64,000 bases of DNA from Glomus cerebriforme (Eukaryota > Glomeromycota > Glomeromycetes > Glomerales > Glomeraceae), in the NCBI GenBank assembly GCA_003550305.1, contig QKYT01000116.1, positions 99,069 to 163,068 of the forward strand, read 5' to 3'. A model generated the notes under the pieces. The model made no database searches. It worked only from the letters and a program-made list of their open reading frames with translations, and was not told the origin of the DNA. The position numbers and the translations under genes are program-made. Of this stretch, positions 58,690 to 64,000 are shown piece by piece. Within the stretch, counting starts at the first letter, position 1, and each line of letters starts with the position of its first letter.

Positions 58690-59490
58690 ATGTCTGGTAA
58701 ATTTGTGCCATTACTTTATTGATCAAGTTATCCAAGGACATTCACATCGCTTATAAATTTCTTTTGCAATTTTTTTTACATCTTTTACAATACAGATGTG
58801 AGTGATGATTGCATTTCTCACAAACCTTACATTCATGCTTCTATTCCCTAAATATATACTATTTTTCAAAGTAGTTCTGCCTTAGCAAAGTGCCTTCCAG
58901 CTCTTTATAAGCTATACTATCCTGATTGTTTGTTAAGAAATTTGGCATAATATATAAGTATTAATATAGTCAAAAAAATTCTTGTATGACCAAAATTTCA
59001 TTTACCTCAGAATTTGCATAGTCCTATTATTTTGGCAATACATTTATCATGGCAATGAGTAATGACTGCACATTTTTTCTAGTGATTGATTTCACATGAT
59101 CTATTTCATCCTATACTATAAATGCGAACTTGAATTTATTGTTTGAAGTGTTGCAGGTAATACAATATTCCAACTTATTTTGTGGTAATAACTTTTTAAA
59201 ATCATAAGAGAACTGATTTCTATTTTTGCAGTACCATAAGCCATGTAATCCATAATTTTATATTTTCTATTGCAAATAGGACATGGTAAGCTCCAAAATT
59301 ATAATTATCAATTTTCTAAAACTATTTCAGAATTTCAGGTATGTAAAAAGTTCTAACATGGATTTGATAATTAATTTTGGATTAAGTTTGACTCTGAAAG
59401 TAATAGGCACTTTTTCTTTATATTGCTCAAAAAAAGATAAATCAGATACTTTATTTTCTGACTTCAAATTTATAAAAAGGTGATCTTCTA
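58690..59490 (-). pseudogene. Cys-rich relic coding segment on the minus strand
   Basis: The minus strand from 59490 reads ENKVSDLSFFEQYKEKVPIT, then RVKLNPKLIIKSMLELFTY. After frameshifts come LPCPICNRKYKIMDY, LWYCKNRNQFSYDFKKL, YCITCNTSNNKFKF and DEIDHVKSITRKNVQSL. The end, KHECKVCEKCNHHSHLYCKR followed by CKKNC, is a dense Cys/His cluster. The CxxC pairs look like zinc ribbons. Several stops and shifts show decay. It shares orientation with the polymerase relic to the right and may belong to the same element, but the family is not identified. Confidence 0.45.
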
Positions 59491-60259
59491 ATAATTACCA
59501 TGGCTCATATCCAGTTTTTTTTTTATATTTTTTGTATAAGCTGAACCGAATCTTATCTGTCAAAACACCTGATAATTCACTTAATTGGGCATGCCAATCC
59601 AGATATTCAGAAGTTAATATTAATTTATCACCATGATGATGCATTACCACCCCTATTATGTGACTTATTATATCACGTGACTTATACTATATAATAATTT
59701 GTCATCCTCCTGCATTACACCATAGTTTTTTATTTTTACTATTTATTCTAAGAATAGAATTTTTTCAGTATGATAAATACTATTTATCACATGATATTCA
59801 TCACATGTTTAATTTTACCCAAATTTTATAATGCTGTCCAAAATTTTCTTATTCGAATCTTAGGTAACATTATACAATTCAAAAAAGTCAATGTTATTTC
59901 TCTCAAAAATTAAAATTTTGGATTATGCAATATTTTCAAAAAGGCAATTTTATTGCAGATTATTTAATTCTGGCCAGAATTATTAATCATGTAGCATTGG
60001 TGATGCATTGTCATGGTGATAAATTACAAAAATTCTTAATATTTTATTGGATTTGCTCATATTTCTTTTTTTTCTATGATTACAGATCAATTTAAATTAG
60101 GTAATAGTTAATATAAATTAGTGCTAAAAAAATATCATAATGAAGCATGAGCAAATAAAATAATGAGACTATACAATTATCTCAATTACATATTATTCAC
60201 ATTTAATAAAATAAGATTCAGCTTTATATCTACCTTTTATACTTTTCTCATCATCATGG

Positions 60260-60490
60260 CCTAACTTGCATAATGGACATAATGTCTTGTCAGTAAAGGT
60301 ATGCTCTGGTGAAATCTGTTTAATCCGTCATCCATTTTTGAACAGATTGGATAATCTGAATTAAGGAATGAATAGATTTCGGATAATCTGGATGGATCTG
60401 TTGGATAATACCAGATTGATCGGATGTTATACAAATAACTAGATTGACTGGATTGATCAGATAATCTGATCAAATCTGGTATTTTTTTTA
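60260..60490. repeat. GGATTGACTGGAT-type degenerate repeat cluster (left)
   Basis: Dense variants of TCTGGAT, AGATTGACTGGATT and ATCAGATAATCTGATC, including short palindromes. It flanks the minisatellite on its left; a related cluster in largely opposite sense lies on the right at about 61190-61355. Confidence 0.65.
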
Positions 60491-60534
60491 TTTTTTTTTG
60501 TTTTTGAAGGTATTTTTTTTTATTTTAATACACA

Positions 60535-61165
60535 AGAACATTTATTAATGTTTTTTTTATTCTTTTTTTGTAGGAACGAACTCTTCAGGTCAACTTCTGG
60601 AGGTAAATGGAATAAAAAGGGAGTAGTGAGGTATTTTTTTATTAAACTTTAATATAAGAACGTTACTAATGTTCTTTTTTTTTCTTTTTTTAGAAACAAA
60701 TATTTCGGCTTGACTGCTGGAAGTAATTGAAGGGGGTGATTATTAAACTTTAATATAAGAATATTGCTAACGTTCTTTTTTTTCTTTTTTGTAGGAACGA
60801 ACACTTCGGCTTAGCTCCTGAAGGTAAATAGGATAAATGGGATAAATGGGGAGGTGTTTCTTTTTTATTTTATTATATAAGAACATTTATTAATGTTCAT
60901 TTTTTTTTCTTTTTTGTAGGAACGAACTCTTCAGCTCAGCTCCTGAAGGTAAATTGGGTAAATGGGATAAAAGGAAAGGTTTTTCTTTTTCATTTTATTA
61001 TACAAGAACATTTATTAATGTTCATTTTTTTTTCTTTTTTGTAGNAACGAACTCTTTNGCTCAGCTCCTGAAGGTAAATGGAGTAAATGGGATAAATGGG
61101 ATTTTTTATTTTATTATATAAGAACGTTACTAACATTCTTTTTTTTTCTTTTTGTAGGAGTGACT
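60535..61165. repeat. Minisatellite, 5-6 units of 101-125 bp, each with a 29-nt AG|...|GT module
   Basis: Each unit has a short palindrome (GAACATT, 3-4 bases, AATGTTC or variants), a T-rich tract ending TTTTGTAG, a 29-nt segment starting (G)AACGAA and ending CTGAAG or similar, and GTAAAT. The 29-nt segments are at 60574-60602, 60694-60722, 60795-60823, 60920-60948 and 61045-61073. A sixth, degenerate copy starts at about 61158 and lacks the GT boundary. Unresolved N bases are at 61045 and 61058. Confidence 0.85.
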
Positions 61166-61189
61166 CTTCACCCATCTTCAATTACAGTA

Positions 61190-61355
61190 TATAAAAAATC
61201 TGGTAAATCTGGTAAATCTGGTGATATAAATGGATCATTGGATTGACTGGATATCTGTTGAACTATCCAGTCAATCTGGTAATATGAACAGATCAATCCA
61301 AATCTGATCAATTTTTGGATAGATGACCAGATATCTGGATTGACCGGATTTCAAA
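61190..61355. repeat. GGATTGACTGGAT-type degenerate repeat cluster (right)
   Basis: AATCTGGTA is repeated in tandem near 61196-61222, followed by GGATTGACTGGAT and its complement ATCCAGTCAATC. It is the counterpart of the left cluster and suggests that the minisatellite and its flanks form one unit. Confidence 0.6.
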
Positions 61356-61374
61356 ACATAACTCTACTTGTCAG

Positions 61375-62250
61375 TAATTTCATAATAATCAAAATTTTCA
61401 CTAAATTCTCTAAATAAAGTAGAATATTGATTCAATGTTTTATTATAAAAATAGGTATGATCATAAGTTAGACTATTGGGTTGAGAAATAGGTGGTACCA
61501 TCTCTACCTTGGTATCAATTTTTTTGGGGCAGATTTATTGAGAATCTGAGATTCAATAGGCATATCCGAAGTGGTGATATGTAATAAGTCAGAATTTTTC
61601 TTATTACTTTGTGAATTTAGTTTACAAAATTGTGTCTTTACATGAATGCTATAATCAAATAAAGGGCATATTGTCTATAATATACTGGATATCTTCATAC
61701 GTCATTTTTGAGATAAAATCAGTAAAAAAGGAATGAATTTGATTTATTTTATTTATACCTATTGCATTAAAAAGTATATAAAGCTTCTTAGTCTGCTCGA
61801 TTCTTTTTTGTAAAAGTGCATCAGAAGTACCTGCAAGAAACTGAGCTTTAATTTCTATATTTAGAATTTTACTAACTGTATTAGACTTCAGGTTAACTTA
61901 TTTTTCAGATGCAATTTCACCTTGCCTCTGAATAAGAGCTTTTCCAAATTGACAGTAATAAAGATAGCTTCTTGGATTACACAATCAGCAAGGATTATAA
62001 TATCACAAAGGTTTTTATACAAAAGATTGGCGTTACCATTTCTACTGCTAAGGGATCACAGCTTCATATTGTTTTTTCTAGACAAATATCCAAAGAATTT
62101 GAGCCTACTAGCTTATCTATAATATTGGAACAATTGGTACTTGAATCTGATTCTCTTTGGAAAGATACTGAAGCTATCGAATCATTTAAAGTCACTTTAG
62201 TAATTGTTTCCTTAGACATTTCGCTCACATGTCTGACTTATAACTGAAGG
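61375..62250 (-). pseudogene. Relic coding segments on the minus strand, unidentified
   Basis: From 62250 the minus strand reads MSKETITKVTLNDSIASVSF, then NCSNIIDKLVGSNSLDICLE. After shifts come LIQRQGEIASEK, NTVSKILNIEIKAQFLAGTS, ALLQKRIEQTKKLYILFNAI, INQIHSFFTDFISKMTYEDI and QYIIDNMPF, then stop. Further on, TKVEMVPPISQPNSLTYDHT and YFYNKTLNQYSTLFREF follow. The plus strand of 61972-62247 is also open (91 codons), so the strand of that part is uncertain. Context suggests cargo of the polymerase-bearing element to the right. Confidence 0.4.
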
Positions 62251-62699
62251 CTAGATATATGAGACATACATTTGTTTTGATATTTTTTAGGAAGCTTGGC
62301 TCTTATAGCTCTTTTTTCAGCCTCTTCATGAAGTATATTATTTTTGACCATATTCTTATATATATACTATAATATGCCAGTATCCATATGGCAAAGATGT
62401 AACTTCATCTGATAATATCCAATACTTGGTATATCTATAAGGCAAAATATCTTCTTCTCAGATTCAACTAGAGATAATATGTGATCTTTTGATCAGATAC
62501 CCACATTCTTGACATGAAATACTTCCTTTCCAAAGAGATAATCCCAATTATAGATGCCATTCAAATTATTTTGGAATATCATAAATATAATTTGGAATAT
62601 ACAAATTCATTTAGTTTATATATAATTTATTAAGTAAAGTACCAAAATAATTTGTGATGCCAAAAATAATTTGGGATTTTACTATATATTCAAATTGAT

Positions 62700-63900
62700 T
62701 TTGGGATTTGGGTGGCATCTATAATCCTGATATACTAAAGTCATAGAATCTGCTTCAATTCACATAATCAAATCTTTAGCTTCTTCTTCTAAAAATAATG
62801 TCTTATCTATTAGATCATCAAGCAATAATCCTTCTAAAGTTGGCATATATAAATCCGTAACCATCTTACCCATACTTTTTTTATTAATCTCTTATGTTTG
62901 GACTTTATGGTCTTATCAACTAAGACATAATGGTAAGATTTGACACAAATGTAATAGGATTTTGTAATTACATTATCTGAAGTTTTATTCTTAAATTTAC
63001 TAACAGTTAATCCCCATTGAAATTAAATAAGTCAAGTTATTCAGATATATCTTTATAGATATCTTCAATTTTAACATAAAATATGAATGAATCTGAACAA
63101 GATGAACTTTGTCACTATATTTTTTCTTTAAATATCTGTACTAGAATTCATACATATGAAATTTGCTAAGATTCAAAACAAATACTCCTATTATGATAGG
63201 TTTATTAAGGGTCACGCTAGCTTTTTCTATATGCACACCTACAAGAGTATCACCAAGTGGTCTGCTATATTTAAATGATGGCTTACAGATCTTTTTCAAT
63301 AATGCTTTTTCATCTCACTCATTATTCATCTTCATAAGCTTGACATCCTGATACTTGCAAACATTTTCCATAATCTTGTCATATACTGAGTTATTCATGA
63401 ACTTGAAGAAGTCTTTTTTAAAGGCATTCTTAATCTCTTAATGTTTCTCAGTATTAAATGCAATATATGATGCAAGCCAGTTAATTTGGTCAAATGAAAG
63501 GATTTTTGAAACTTTATTCACTACTATGCCTAATTTCACATAGTATTGAAGCTCTTAATAATAAATGATATAGTCCTTTTGTGATCTAAGATGAAAAACT
63601 AATTTCTCTGTAGCAGAAAAGTGTTCACCATTTAATTTCTCCACAAGTTTAGCATTATAAGGATATAGCAAACTCTTTCTACTGTGATATTTTTCATAGC
63701 TAGTGATAAGTCTCTTAAATAATCATAAGTCTTTAGAGGCAAATGCGCCTTAATATTTAGGAAATATCCACGTTTAGCATTTAACTTGGCTTTAAATATA
63801 TATTCAAAATATTGCTTTTGCTTATCTGGATTTTTGAGTAAATATTTTTGATTAGCTTTCCATTAATAGTTTTTAATAAGTAAGAACTAACTCATTGTCT
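62700..63900 (-). pseudogene. Maverick/Polinton-type protein-primed DNA polymerase B relic
   Basis: The minus strand from 63900 reads KANQKYLLKNPDKQKQYFEY, GYFLNIKAHLPLKTYDYLRD, then KLVEKLNGEHFSATEKLVFH and QKDYIIYY. The family core follows: [53 protein letters not shown] (the KLMNNS.YGKTMEN motif), LNKPIIIGVFVLNLSKFHMY and EFxYRYLKKKYSDKVHL. It ends in VQIHSYFM, where the catalytic TDTDS motif should stand. Stops and shifts show decay. Such polymerases replicate Maverick/Polinton elements and linear organellar plasmids. The N-terminal half lies beyond the right edge of the window. Confidence 0.8.
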
Positions 63901-64000
63901 AGCTATAAAGATTTATTGCATTTACATATGAGATCCATAATGTGGGTTTGAATTGATTGAATACTTTACCTATCTTAGAATTATTGGTCTTAAAATATCA

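Noticed and set aside
60535..61165. CRISPR-like array
   Set aside because: The repeat units are too long and similar throughout, with no short repeat alternating with unique spacers, and the context is eukaryotic.

Overview
The window is AT-rich, intron-dense eukaryotic nuclear DNA. A fungal source is well supported by a sterol 24-C-methyltransferase (ERG6), a Cox7-type subunit, a Zn2Cys6 transcription factor and a NUXM-like protein. Retention of a taxilin, a PAXBP1/GCFC-like factor and a MOF-like MYST enzyme, together with very short introns and many decayed transposons, suggests an early-diverging lineage; my best guess is an arbuscular mycorrhizal fungus (Glomeromycotina, Rhizophagus-like). 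That placement is inference, not demonstrated here.

Layout. (1) 1-4043: accessory DNA. A decayed Fanzor/TnpB-like gene on the minus strand is split by a 1.24-kb Tc1/mariner element with TA target duplications and near-perfect terminal inverted repeats. (2) 4044-50443: a gene-rich stretch with about twenty genes in mixed orientation. In order: PAXBP1-like (+), taxilin (-), HMG-box protein (-), SPC25 (-), RPS2 (+), MOF-like MYST acetyltransferase (+), PAK1IP1/Mak11-like WD40 (-), GCK-III/MST-type kinase (+), F-box/LRR-like (-), Abp1/drebrin-like (+), AN1 zinc finger (+), COX7 (-), an unrecognised 318-aa protein (+), phosphopantothenate-cysteine ligase (-), ERG6 (-), ALKBH1 (-), a Zn2Cys6 factor (+), a 73-aa protein (+), a 918-aa low-complexity protein (+) and a NUXM-like membrane protein (-). 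Most genes are interrupted by introns of roughly 50-150 bp. For the models where I summed exons, the reading frame closes exactly. (3) 50444-64000: a gene desert of repeats and decayed coding fragments. It holds a field of self-complementary AAATTTGA-type repeats, a trinucleotide microsatellite, a 100-125-bp minisatellite whose units each carry a 29-nt segment bounded by AG and GT, several relic ORFs mostly on the minus strand, and at the right edge a relic of a Maverick/Polinton-type (protein-primed family B) DNA polymerase running out of the window.

The genes do not form one pathway; they are housekeeping functions (splicing, chromatin, kinetochore, translation, actin, CoA and sterol synthesis, respiration). 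Several pairs are divergent or convergent at short distance: SPC25/RPS2, PAK1IP1/GCK-III kinase, F-box/ABP1 and COX7/unknown divergent; the 318-aa gene and PPCS end 54 bp apart. The most unusual items are the Fanzor relic with a nested mariner, the minisatellite with splice-like 29-nt modules, the Maverick-like relic field, and the kinase gene with an ATG-only first exon, a GC-AG intron and a 9-nt microexon that encodes the catalytic Asp.
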